Shown: positions 34,081-41,841 of the stretch, piece after piece
Layout of the letters: each line of letters opens with the position of its first letter
Numbering within the stretch: the stretch's first letter is position 1
Assembly (NCBI RefSeq): GCF_036345995.1
Contig: NZ_CP107796.1
Coordinates: 1,426,001-1,490,000 of the forward strand
Direction of reading: 5' to 3'
Length of the DNA stretch: 64,000 nucleotides
From: Streptomyces sp. NBC_00557
GTDB taxonomy: Bacteria > Actinomycetota > Actinomycetes > Streptomycetales > Streptomycetaceae
Notes under the pieces: model-generated
What the model was told of the DNA's origin: nothing
Databases searched by the model: none
What the model saw: only the letters and a program-made list of their open reading frames with translations
Made by a program: the position numbers and the translations under genes

Positions 34081-37000
34081 CCGCGACGGCTGGCACCACC
34101 CGGTCAGCAAGGAGCTCGCCCGCCTGTGGGACGAGGTGCCCGCCGAGCTCGGCGACGTGAAACCCGGCCTGCTGTGTCAGACGGAACTGGCCCTGCGGAT
34201 CCTGGAGCACATCGCGCCCCACGAACCCGTCCGCGGTGCCTACGTCCTGTTCGGCGGCTACCGGTTCGCCGACGCCCGGGGATACGTGTCCTGTCCCGAG
34301 CACGAGGTCATGCTCCTCGCGGGCCGCCATCTGCTGTGGCACCTGCGCCGCGGCCGCGCATGGGAGCGCACGCTGGAGACCTACCGGAGTCTGCCGGACC
34401 GGCTGCGGGCCTATGAGGTCCTCGCGCTCGACCGGCCGGCCCGGCGGCGCGAGCCGGCCGTCGCCTCGGACCGGTTCGCCGTGTACGACGCCGCCCTCGC
34501 GGCGCTGCCTCCGCTGGCCCGCAAGGCTCTGCCCCTCGCGCCGGCCGGCCGCGCCACCTTCGTCGACCGGCGCCGTCCCACCTCCGTGACGCTGCCTGAG
34601 GAGCTGCGTTTCGACCCCGTTCCCGGTCATGACCCGGAGGCGGGACGGCCGGGGAGGGGTGAGCCGCTCACGATCAGCCAGGCCGAACTCGTCGAGACCG
34701 CCCGCTGGATGGACGCGACGGAGCGGGCGAACGAGGTGGAGAACCCCGGCCACTGGGAGGACCGCCTCACCGAGCTGCGCATCTTCCCGCGCGACGCGGA
34801 CGGGCTGGGCTTCTCGCACGAGGGCGATCTCCGGCTCGACGGGCTGCTGCACCTGGCCGGCATGGTCGGCGCGGGCAAGTCGACCCTGATGACGCTGCTC
34901 GCGGTCTGGGGGGCCCGCCGGACTCCGGCGCTGCGCACCACGCTCGTCGTGGGCGACGTGGCCGAGCAGTTGCGTCTGACGGCCCTGTTCCGCGATCTGG
35001 GGCTGACCGCTACACCGGTGCTGGGTCTGACCACGCGGGAGACCCATGTGCAGCGGCTGCACCGGCGGCTCGCCTCCCGCGGCGTGCACAATCTGCTGGA
35101 CCACGACGACCCGGGCTTCGACCACCTGAGCACGGTGTGCGTGGTGGACGCTCTGCGCGGCACCGAGGCGGCGCAGCCCCTGCGGTTCGCGGACGCGCCG
35201 TGCACCTCGCTCTATCCGGAGAAGAAGCGCACGCAGGACGAGAGGGCGGACTCCGGCGCGCTGCCCGAGCCCTACCGGCCGGGGCGGCGGCGGTCCCCGT
35301 CCGAGGAGGACCGCCCGACCGAGGTGAAGGGAACCCCGCACGGGTGCCCCTTGTGGTACGTGTGCCCGCGTCACCGTGCGGCCCGGGAGCTGGTCGACTC
35401 CCTGATCTGGGTGGCCAATCCGGCGAGCCTGGTGCAGTCGGCCGTGCCGCGTCACCTGGGCGACGAGCGGCTGCGCCACCTGGAACTGGCCTGCCTGCGC
35501 AGCGACATCATCGTCGTGGACGAGGCCGACTCGGTGCAGATGAAGCTGGACGAGATCTTCGCGCCGTCGGCGACGCTGGTCTCTCCCGGCCCCGAGTCCT
35601 GGCTGGATCAGGTGCAGACGCACCGTATCGAGGAGCTGTCCCGGCAGGGCCGGCTGCCGCTCACCGACCAGGAGGTCGAGCGCTGGTCCGCCTCGCTCAC
35701 GGTGGTCCACGCCGCCACGGACCGCCTGTACAAGCTGCTGATCTCCGACGCGGACCTGCGCGAGTGGGCGGACATCGAGTACTTCAGCCCCTGGACGCTC
35801 CAGGAGAAGCTGCTCGGCTCCTGGTTCTCGCAGGGCCCCGATGCCGGCACTCCGGACGGCGTGTCCGACGAATCGGAGCTGTACGAGGCATACGAGGACG
35901 ACGCTCCGGAGCCCGAGTCGGCCGGGCCGGAGGTGGATGCCCACCGCGCCGAACTGACCGAGCGGTTCGACGACTTCCGGGACGATCCCCTGGGCGGCCG
36001 AGGCCCGTACGGCAACGTGACGGACGAACTGGTGCGCCTGGCCCAGGATCTGCTGACCACGCTGTCCTCCACCGACACGCGCGAGCGGGTCCTCGCCGTG
36101 CTCCGCCCCCTGCTCGAGGGCACCCCCGCGTCCGTCCGGGCCCAGGACGAGGAGTGGCTCGATCTGACCGCTCGGCGCCTGGAGTTCATGCTGCTGCTCA
36201 GTGCCCTGCACCAGCGTCTCGACCGGCTGGTCTTCCTCTGGCCCCAGGTCGAGGCGGCCCTGCACCTGGACTCGACCGGCAACGAGCTGTCCCGCCGTCC
36301 GCCGCTCGACTACGCCCCGCTGGTCCCGGAGGCGCCGATGGGCAACGTCCTGGGGTTCCAGTACCTGCCCGACGAGCGGGAACGCGATGTCGAGGGGCGG
36401 CACAGCGGCACCCTGCGTTTCTTCCGGTGCGCGGGCGTGGGCCGCGAACTCCTGCTCTCCCTGCCCGAGGTGGGGGCCGACCCGGGCCGCGGGCGCAGAG
36501 GACCGCACGTCGTGCTGATGTCCGGCACCAGTTGGGCGGGCACCTCGACACGCGCGCACGTGGTCGCCCCGGTGGGCGCGGTACTGACGCCTTCACCGCG
36601 GTCCCTGGCGGCCGTGAGCGAGTCGGAGTTCAGCACGCACTTCCTGTACGACGACGAGGGACGTCCCCTGAGCCTGTCGGGCACCGAGCCGAAGGCCCGG
36701 CCCGCCGCCTGCCGGGCGATGGTCAGCCGGCTCGGCTCCCCCGGCCGGGGCGGTGCCCCGAGCCCGCTGGAGCAGGAACTGGCCAGGGTCGCCGACAGCC
36801 GCCGACGCCGGGCGATCCTCCTGGTCGGCAGTTACAAGGAGGCACACACCGCGGCGGAGGTCCTGCACGGGATGGAGCGCTGGCACGGCCGCGTCCGGGT
36901 GCTGGCCGCCGACGACGCCGACCTGGAGCAGGCCGTACGCGGCTCGGCACCGCCCCGGTCGGAGGCGGACCGGGTCACGGCGCTGCGCCGGGGCGACCTC

Positions 37001-37678
37001 GCCATGTTCGCCCAGGACCCCATGGCCGAGGTTCTCGTGGCTCCGCTGATGGCGGTGGAGCGCGGGCACAACATCCTCAACGCCCAGCGCAACGCGGCTT
37101 TCGGCACGGCGCTGTTCCTGGCCCGGCCCCATCCGCGCCCGGACGATCTCGCCCTGGCCGTGTTCGCGATCAACGACTGGGCGACCCGGTTCGCCCGTGA
37201 CGAGCCCGGGCTGCCGCAGGGCACGTTCAGCAAGCTGGTCACGGACGCGGCGGACCTGAACGCGGCCGGGCTGGCCTTCCGGCACGTGGCACGCGCCGAG
37301 TGGCGCCGGCTGCTGTCCCGCCGCTACATCTACTCCCGCCTGTCCGACCATGAGAAGACGTCCTTCACATGGGACCAGTTGGTGACGATCTGGCAGGTCA
37401 TCGGCCGTCTGGTGCGGGGTGGGGTGCCCGCCCGCGTGGTCTTCGTGGACGCCCGGTTCGCGCCGCGTACGGCCAAGTTGCTGTCCCCCGGCGCCGCGGC
37501 GGCGTCGCTCCCGCGGGACGACGGCCTTCTGACTGGTCTGCGTGACGTGCTGGCCCCCTACTTCGCGGAGGGCGCACCGCCGCCCGACTGCCCCGATCCG
37601 GCGGACCCCGCGGTCGCCCGGCTGCTGTACGCGCCGCTGTACAAGGCGCTGCGCGCCATCGAACACCACACGTCTTGA
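34073..37678 (+). CDS. DinG/XPD-like helicase of the pPIWI_RE island
   Basis: A 1,201-residue superfamily 2 helicase whose ATG lies 8 bases inside the previous gene. The N-terminal 250 residues would be the island's domain Z. Walker A is AGMVGAGKSTLMTLL (about 263), motif II IIVVDEADSVQMKLDEIF (about 478), and motif VI-like VERGHNILNAQRNAAFGTAL (about 1000). Between motifs I and II, cysteines at about 355, 376, 424 and 430 (including HGCPLWYVCPRH) suggest the Fe-S cluster of XPD/DinG helicases. An acidic linker sits near 600-620. It probably unwinds invading DNA for the pPIWI_RE protein and the nuclease. Confidence 0.85.
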   Translation: MRDRDGWHHPVSKELARLWDEVPAELGDVKPGLLCQTELALRILEHIAPHEPVRGAYVLFGGYRFADARGYVSCPEHEVMLLAGRHLLWHLRRGRAWERTLETYRSLPDRLRAYEVLALDRPARRREPAVASDRFAVYDAALAALPPLARKALPLAPAGRATFVDRRRPTSVTLPEELRFDPVPGHDPEAGRPGRGEPLTISQAELVETARWMDATERANEVENPGHWEDRLTELRIFPRDADGLGFSHEGDLRLDGLLHLAGMVGAGKSTLMTLLAVWGARRTPALRTTLVVGDVAEQLRLTALFRDLGLTATPVLGLTTRETHVQRLHRRLASRGVHNLLDHDDPGFDHLSTVCVVDALRGTEAAQPLRFADAPCTSLYPEKKRTQDERADSGALPEPYRPGRRRSPSEEDRPTEVKGTPHGCPLWYVCPRHRAARELVDSLIWVANPASLVQSAVPRHLGDERLRHLELACLRSDIIVVDEADSVQMKLDEIFAPSATLVSPGPESWLDQVQTHRIEELSRQGRLPLTDQEVERWSASLTVVHAATDRLYKLLISDADLREWADIEYFSPWTLQEKLLGSWFSQGPDAGTPDGVSDESELYEAYEDDAPEPESAGPEVDAHRAELTERFDDFRDDPLGGRGPYGNVTDELVRLAQDLLTTLSSTDTRERVLAVLRPLLEGTPASVRAQDEEWLDLTARRLEFMLLLSALHQRLDRLVFLWPQVEAALHLDSTGNELSRRPPLDYAPLVPEAPMGNVLGFQYLPDERERDVEGRHSGTLRFFRCAGVGRELLLSLPEVGADPGRGRRGPHVVLMSGTSWAGTSTRAHVVAPVGAVLTPSPRSLAAVSESEFSTHFLYDDEGRPLSLSGTEPKARPAACRAMVSRLGSPGRGGAPSPLEQELARVADSRRRRAILLVGSYKEAHTAAEVLHGMERWHGRVRVLAADDADLEQAVRGSAPPRSEADRVTALRRGDLAMFAQDPMAEVLVAPLMAVERGHNILNAQRNAAFGTALFLARPHPRPDDLALAVFAINDWATRFARDEPGLPQGTFSKLVTDAADLNAAGLAFRHVARAEWRRLLSRRYIYSRLSDHEKTSFTWDQLVTIWQVIGRLVRGGVPARVVFVDARFAPRTAKLLSPGAAAASLPRDDGLLTGLRDVLAPYFAEGAPPPDCPDPADPAVARLLYAPLYKALRAIEHHTS

Positions 37679-37701
37679 CCTTCACCAGAAAGGCCCCGAC
37701 C

Positions 37702-40671
37702 ATGGCTCGCCGTTACGACTCCATCCGCACCGCCGCCGCACGTCCCGTCTCCGCGGACGCCTCGGTGGTCGAGCGGTACCGCGTGCTGCCTTTTCCCGAG
37801 GAGTGGACCGGGGCTCTGCTGGCCCTGTGCAACGCGGGCCGTGACAAGCCGCTGGAGACCGTGCCCACGTTCCGCATGGACCAGGTCGTGCAGGCGCTCG
37901 CCCCCGACGTCCTGGTGCGGCCCCGCCCCAACCGCCGCCGCGGGGAGGGCCCGGACTTCTGGCTGTACGCCCCCGAGGACGTGCCCGATCCGCTGCCCGA
38001 CGCGGCGCTCAGGGGGCTTCTCGGCGCCTGGCTGAAGGACCTGCGGCCGGAGCCCGAGTTCCGTTCGCTGCTGTCCGAGACCCGCTCGTCGCTGCTGGAG
38101 AACCCTCCCCGGTGGCAGGAGGGCGTCCCCGTGGAGCTGCTGCGCCACGAGCGGCCCACCGGCGGTGGTACGGCCGCTCCGGAGCCGCGCCAGTTCCAGC
38201 TGTCCACCGACTGGCTTGCCCGGCGGATCCTCGCCCTGGAGCCCTATGACTTCGCGGGCGGCCGACTGCGTTTTCGGGCGATGCCGCGCGGGCCGATGGA
38301 CCGGGGCGCCGAACTCGTCTCGCAGGCGCTGGAGTTCGAAGGGAGCCGGGGTACCGAGTGGTACTCCGTCGTCCTGAACATCACGCTGCACACGGTCCCC
38401 TTCGACCCGCTGCCCCGCTTCCATGTGCACAGCCACATCCGCCGGTACGCGACCCGCGTGAGCGCCAGGACGGGGCGGCTGTACCTGCCGTTCGGCCGCC
38501 GCACCACGGTGCTGCTGCGCCCGCGCGTGCCGTGGCTGCCCGGAGCGCCGGCGAGCGACCGGTTCGCTGTGGCGCGGTTCGCCTGGAGCCGGGACGGGTA
38601 CGACTGGGTCGGCGGCGGGCCCGCCGGGATGCTGCGGAGCATGTCGCTCACGGAGTCGTTCCCGGACGCCGACGCCATCCTCACCGACCCGGCCGGCTGG
38701 CTGGCGGACGACATGCGGGCGGCGGTCCTGTACAGCACGGCCATGGGGTCGCACGAGGTCGGAGCCGGCCTGATGACGGACCAGCGCTCGAAGATCGTGG
38801 AGTGGGCGCTGCAGGCCCTTCCGGAGCAGCTGGAGCCGGTGCCCGCGCTGGTCCGCACCCGCCTGTCGGGCAGCACGCCCGGCAACCCCCGCCAGGAGCC
38901 CTCCAAGGAACCGGCGAAGACCGAGGAGGAGCGCAGGCGCGCGGAGGCCCGGCGGAGCGGCACGGCCTTCGCGCTGCGCCACCTCCCCCATGACATCTCC
39001 CCGGGTGAACTTCCCACCCTTGAGGCGCAGTTGCTCTGGCAGACCCCGGTCATGCGGGACACCGCGATCAACGCGCTCGTCGCGCACCTGGATCTCAAGA
39101 GCGACGGCGGCGCGCCGGCGACCGAGGAGGCTTACGACGGCACGGTGGTCCTGGAGTGGCAGTCCCCCGAACTCACCGTGCGGCTGTGCTGCCGCCGGCT
39201 CTCCCGCTCCCTCGGCCAGGACCTCGCCCTGCCGGAGGGGACCCGGCATTCGCGGGCCGCGGTCACCACCGCGATCCGCGACCGCCGCCGGGAGATGACG
39301 GCCTTCCTCACCGAGGAGGGTGCCTCTTCGCCCGCGCCCACGCTCGCCCTGGTGGAGATCGACCGGGCCAAGGACTTCTCCTCCCCCGACCACGACGCGA
39401 AGTTCGCGCTGCGGCTGGGTTGCGCGGACGCGGGCGTGCTCACCCAGTTCATGGCCGTGCCGAAGAAGGCCAAGGGCTACAACAGCGAGAAGAACAAGGA
39501 GTTCCGCGCGGCGAAGGCCTGGGACGACGGACTGCGGCAGCTGGGTGTGCGGGTCCACCCCGAGCACAGTCTCGGCGAGCGTCTGCCCGTCGGCATGCGG
39601 TACGCGGCGGTGTGGATGGTGCGCAAGAACCGGCGCAGCCGCACCCGGTGGGCGGGGCATGTGCCCGTTGCCGTGCTGGTCACGCCGGATCCGTCCGGTG
39701 AGGGGCTGGCCCGGGTGGAGGGCTGGGACGACGAGGCGCGTGCCTGGGTGCCGTACCCGGTGATGCTGCTGAAGCTGACCAGGCAGTGCGAGGTGCCGAA
39801 GGGCCTCGTCCCCGCACCGCGCGACGGCGAGGACCCGGTGGCCCGGCCGTCCTGGTGGGCGGACATGGCTCAGCAGCGGCGGGCGACCGAGGAGTGGCTC
39901 CAGCGGGTACGCCGCACCCTGCGCGGCACGCCGACCATGTTGCTGGCCCACGGGCAGAACATGCGCTCGCACTGGACGTGGCTCCAGGACGGCACCGTGG
40001 TGGCGGACAAGTTCCGCGACGGTCACGCCCCCTCGCGCCGCCTGGACCCGGACCTGCGGCTGGTGCGGGTGCGTACGGCACGCAACCGGGAGACCGCCCA
40101 GTGGTGGGGCGTGAACCCGGACGGCCCCAACGGTCTGGCCGCCCACCTGTGGACGGACCCGACCGCGGACCCCGACAAGGCCCGCGTCTTCTGGTCCACG
40201 ACGCCCAAGGCCCGCACCTTCAAGCTGTCGGTCGCCGCCGACAAGCTGGCGCCCCGCGTCAACACCAAGGGCAAGGTGACCATCGACACGGACAAAGCGG
40301 CCTGGAACCCCGGGCTGGTGGAGATCGCCGTTCTGGGGTGCCACCCCGGCGACGGCGACGTCCCGGAGGCGCTCGCGCTCGCCGTGCACCAGCTGCGGCA
40401 GGCCCCCGACCTGCCGGACGCACTGAGCCTGCCGCTGCCGCTGCACCTCGCGGGACTCGCGCAGGAGTACGTCCTGCCGACCCAGAACGAGGACGGCGGG
40501 GACGGGGCCGACGCCGTCGACTCCGCATCCGACGCCGACCCGGACACGGGGGCGGCCCCGGGCGTCGAGACGGCTCCCGAGCCGGAGGGGGCGGATTGGG
40601 AGCAGCTCGCATTCGGGATCCCGGCGCAGCCCACCTCTGCGGAAGATGTGAAGGAGACCGAGCCGCGCTGA
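37702..40671 (+). CDS. pPIWI_RE family PIWI protein
   Basis: A 989-residue protein of the pPIWI_RE family, a prokaryotic Argonaute relative named for conserved Arg and Glu residues in the PIWI module. The N-terminal X and middle regions (about 1-540) include FHVHSHIRRYATR. The RNase H-like PIWI module follows from about 550, with APTLALVEIDRAKDF, DHDAKFALRLGCADAGVLTQ and YAAVWMVRKNRRSRTRW. The family R and E appear in LVRVRTARNRETAQWWGV (about 790) and NPGLVEIAVLGCHPGDG (about 869), then AVHQLRQAPDL. An acidic tail ends the protein. ATG 37702 follows AGAAAGG. Proposed role: nucleic-acid-guided recognition of invaders, with the REase and helicase upstream. Confidence 0.9.
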   Translation: MARRYDSIRTAAARPVSADASVVERYRVLPFPEEWTGALLALCNAGRDKPLETVPTFRMDQVVQALAPDVLVRPRPNRRRGEGPDFWLYAPEDVPDPLPDAALRGLLGAWLKDLRPEPEFRSLLSETRSSLLENPPRWQEGVPVELLRHERPTGGGTAAPEPRQFQLSTDWLARRILALEPYDFAGGRLRFRAMPRGPMDRGAELVSQALEFEGSRGTEWYSVVLNITLHTVPFDPLPRFHVHSHIRRYATRVSARTGRLYLPFGRRTTVLLRPRVPWLPGAPASDRFAVARFAWSRDGYDWVGGGPAGMLRSMSLTESFPDADAILTDPAGWLADDMRAAVLYSTAMGSHEVGAGLMTDQRSKIVEWALQALPEQLEPVPALVRTRLSGSTPGNPRQEPSKEPAKTEEERRRAEARRSGTAFALRHLPHDISPGELPTLEAQLLWQTPVMRDTAINALVAHLDLKSDGGAPATEEAYDGTVVLEWQSPELTVRLCCRRLSRSLGQDLALPEGTRHSRAAVTTAIRDRRREMTAFLTEEGASSPAPTLALVEIDRAKDFSSPDHDAKFALRLGCADAGVLTQFMAVPKKAKGYNSEKNKEFRAAKAWDDGLRQLGVRVHPEHSLGERLPVGMRYAAVWMVRKNRRSRTRWAGHVPVAVLVTPDPSGEGLARVEGWDDEARAWVPYPVMLLKLTRQCEVPKGLVPAPRDGEDPVARPSWWADMAQQRRATEEWLQRVRRTLRGTPTMLLAHGQNMRSHWTWLQDGTVVADKFRDGHAPSRRLDPDLRLVRVRTARNRETAQWWGVNPDGPNGLAAHLWTDPTADPDKARVFWSTTPKARTFKLSVAADKLAPRVNTKGKVTIDTDKAAWNPGLVEIAVLGCHPGDGDVPEALALAVHQLRQAPDLPDALSLPLPLHLAGLAQEYVLPTQNEDGGDGADAVDSASDADPDTGAAPGVETAPEPEGADWEQLAFGIPAQPTSAEDVKETEPR

Positions 40672-40678
40672 GGCCCTG

Positions 40679-41644
40679 CTACCGCGGCCCGTCCGCCTCA
40701 CTGGCCCACTGGCGGACGGGCCGCGCGTCCGGCGCCATGGGGAAGCGGAACGGCCGGCACGGATCCGCCTCGGCCCAGGGGACCAGGGCCCCCTCCGGGT
40801 TTCCGGGCGTGGGCAGGTGAGCGGCGAGACGCCGGTACACCTCACCCGCGTGTGCGGGGCGGTCGCCCGGTTTCTTCGCGAGGAGTTCCAGTACCAGGCG
40901 CTCGACGTCCTCTGGGACGTCGGGCCGCAGTGCCCGCAGTGGTTCGGGCGCGGCCTCGGTGTGCAGGCTCGGCACCATCAGCGGTGACTCGTGCTCGAAA
41001 ACCGGTCGGCCGGTCAGCATTTCGTGGATCAGACAGCCCAGGGCGTAGAGGTCCGTGCGACGGTCCACGGGTTCGCCCAGCACCTGTTCCGGCGCCATGT
41101 ACTGGAAGCTGCCGAGCCGTTCGCCGGTCGTGGTGAGCTTCTTGGTGTCCGCGTCGAGGATGGCCGCGACGCCGAAGTCGAGCACCTTGACAACACCGTC
41201 GGTGCGGATGCGCACGTTGCCCGGCTTGAGGTCCCGGTGGACGACGCTCCGGGCATGGGCGGCGGCCAGCACCGAGCAGATCTGCACACCGACGGCGGCG
41301 GTCTCCTCCAGGGTGAGCGTCTCGTGTTCCGCGATGTAATCACCCAGGTCGAGGCCCTGGACGTACTGCATGACCAGGTAGTGCGTGCCCGTTTCGACAC
41401 CCAGGTCGTAGACCGCCGCGAGCCCGGTATGGTCGAGCCGCGCGACCGACTTCGCCTCGCGCTCGAACCGCCCGGCATCGTGGGCGATCTGATCCGGCGT
41501 CAGCCCGCTCGTCGGCGTCATCGTCTTGACGGCGACCGGCCGGCCCAGGTGTTCGTCGTCCGCCATCCACACCTGTCCCATGCCGCCGCGGCCGATGGGG
41601 CTCTTGATGCGATAGCGCTTGGCGATGAGCGTTCCGATGTCCAT
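40679..41644 (-). CDS. Second Ser/Thr protein kinase
   Basis: A 321-residue PknB-type kinase with little beyond the catalytic domain. It has the glycine loop SPIGRGGMGQVWMADDEHLG, lysine AVKTMTP, VVHRDLKPGNVRIRTDG, DFG (VLDFGVAAIL) and YMAPEQVLG. A 45-residue Pro-rich tail ends the protein; there is no membrane helix or sensor domain. It converges with the pPIWI_RE gene, 7 bases apart, and is divergent from the helicase-methylase operon over about 200 bases. Its promoter region carries the same 19-bp motif as the first kinase's. Possibly a control element that keeps the flanking defence operons off or on. Confidence 0.9.
   Translation of the reverse strand: MDIGTLIAKRYRIKSPIGRGGMGQVWMADDEHLGRPVAVKTMTPTSGLTPDQIAHDAGRFEREAKSVARLDHTGLAAVYDLGVETGTHYLVMQYVQGLDLGDYIAEHETLTLEETAAVGVQICSVLAAAHARSVVHRDLKPGNVRIRTDGVVKVLDFGVAAILDADTKKLTTTGERLGSFQYMAPEQVLGEPVDRRTDLYALGCLIHEMLTGRPVFEHESPLMVPSLHTEAAPEPLRALRPDVPEDVERLVLELLAKKPGDRPAHAGEVYRRLAAHLPTPGNPEGALVPWAEADPCRPFRFPMAPDARPVRQWASEADGPR
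40684..40724. terminator. Bidirectional terminator between convergent genes
   Basis: GCGGCCCGTCCGCC (40684-40697) pairs perfectly with GGCGGACGGGCCGC (40711-40724) over 14 bp. It lies 12 bases past the pPIWI_RE stop and inside the last codons of the convergent kinase gene, so it can end transcription from both sides. Confidence 0.7.
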
Positions 41645-41725
41645 AGGTGACTGAGTGTGCCACTCTCATGCACGGCCAGGAATCACCCAGCGGACCCTGT
41701 ACACAGCTCTCAACACTCGTACACG

Positions 41726-41744
41726 TTGACTGAGTTCACAAACA
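41726..41744 (+). promoter_or_regulatory. Island promoter/operator motif, copy 2
   Basis: TTGACTGAGTTCACAAACA in the divergent region between kinase 2 and the helicase operon matches 31189-31207 at 17 of 19 positions. A TAGGGT -10-like hexamer follows, 22 bases beyond TTGACT. The same relation of minus-strand kinase to plus-strand operon is seen at both copies. Confidence 0.65.
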
Positions 41745-41841
41745 GTGCTCTCATAGGGTCTCAGGGATTACCGGCCCGTCACGAGCACCCGAGCCGCTAC
41801 GGTGAACGGTGCAGGTCGGCGTGGGAACGAGTGAGGGTTTT

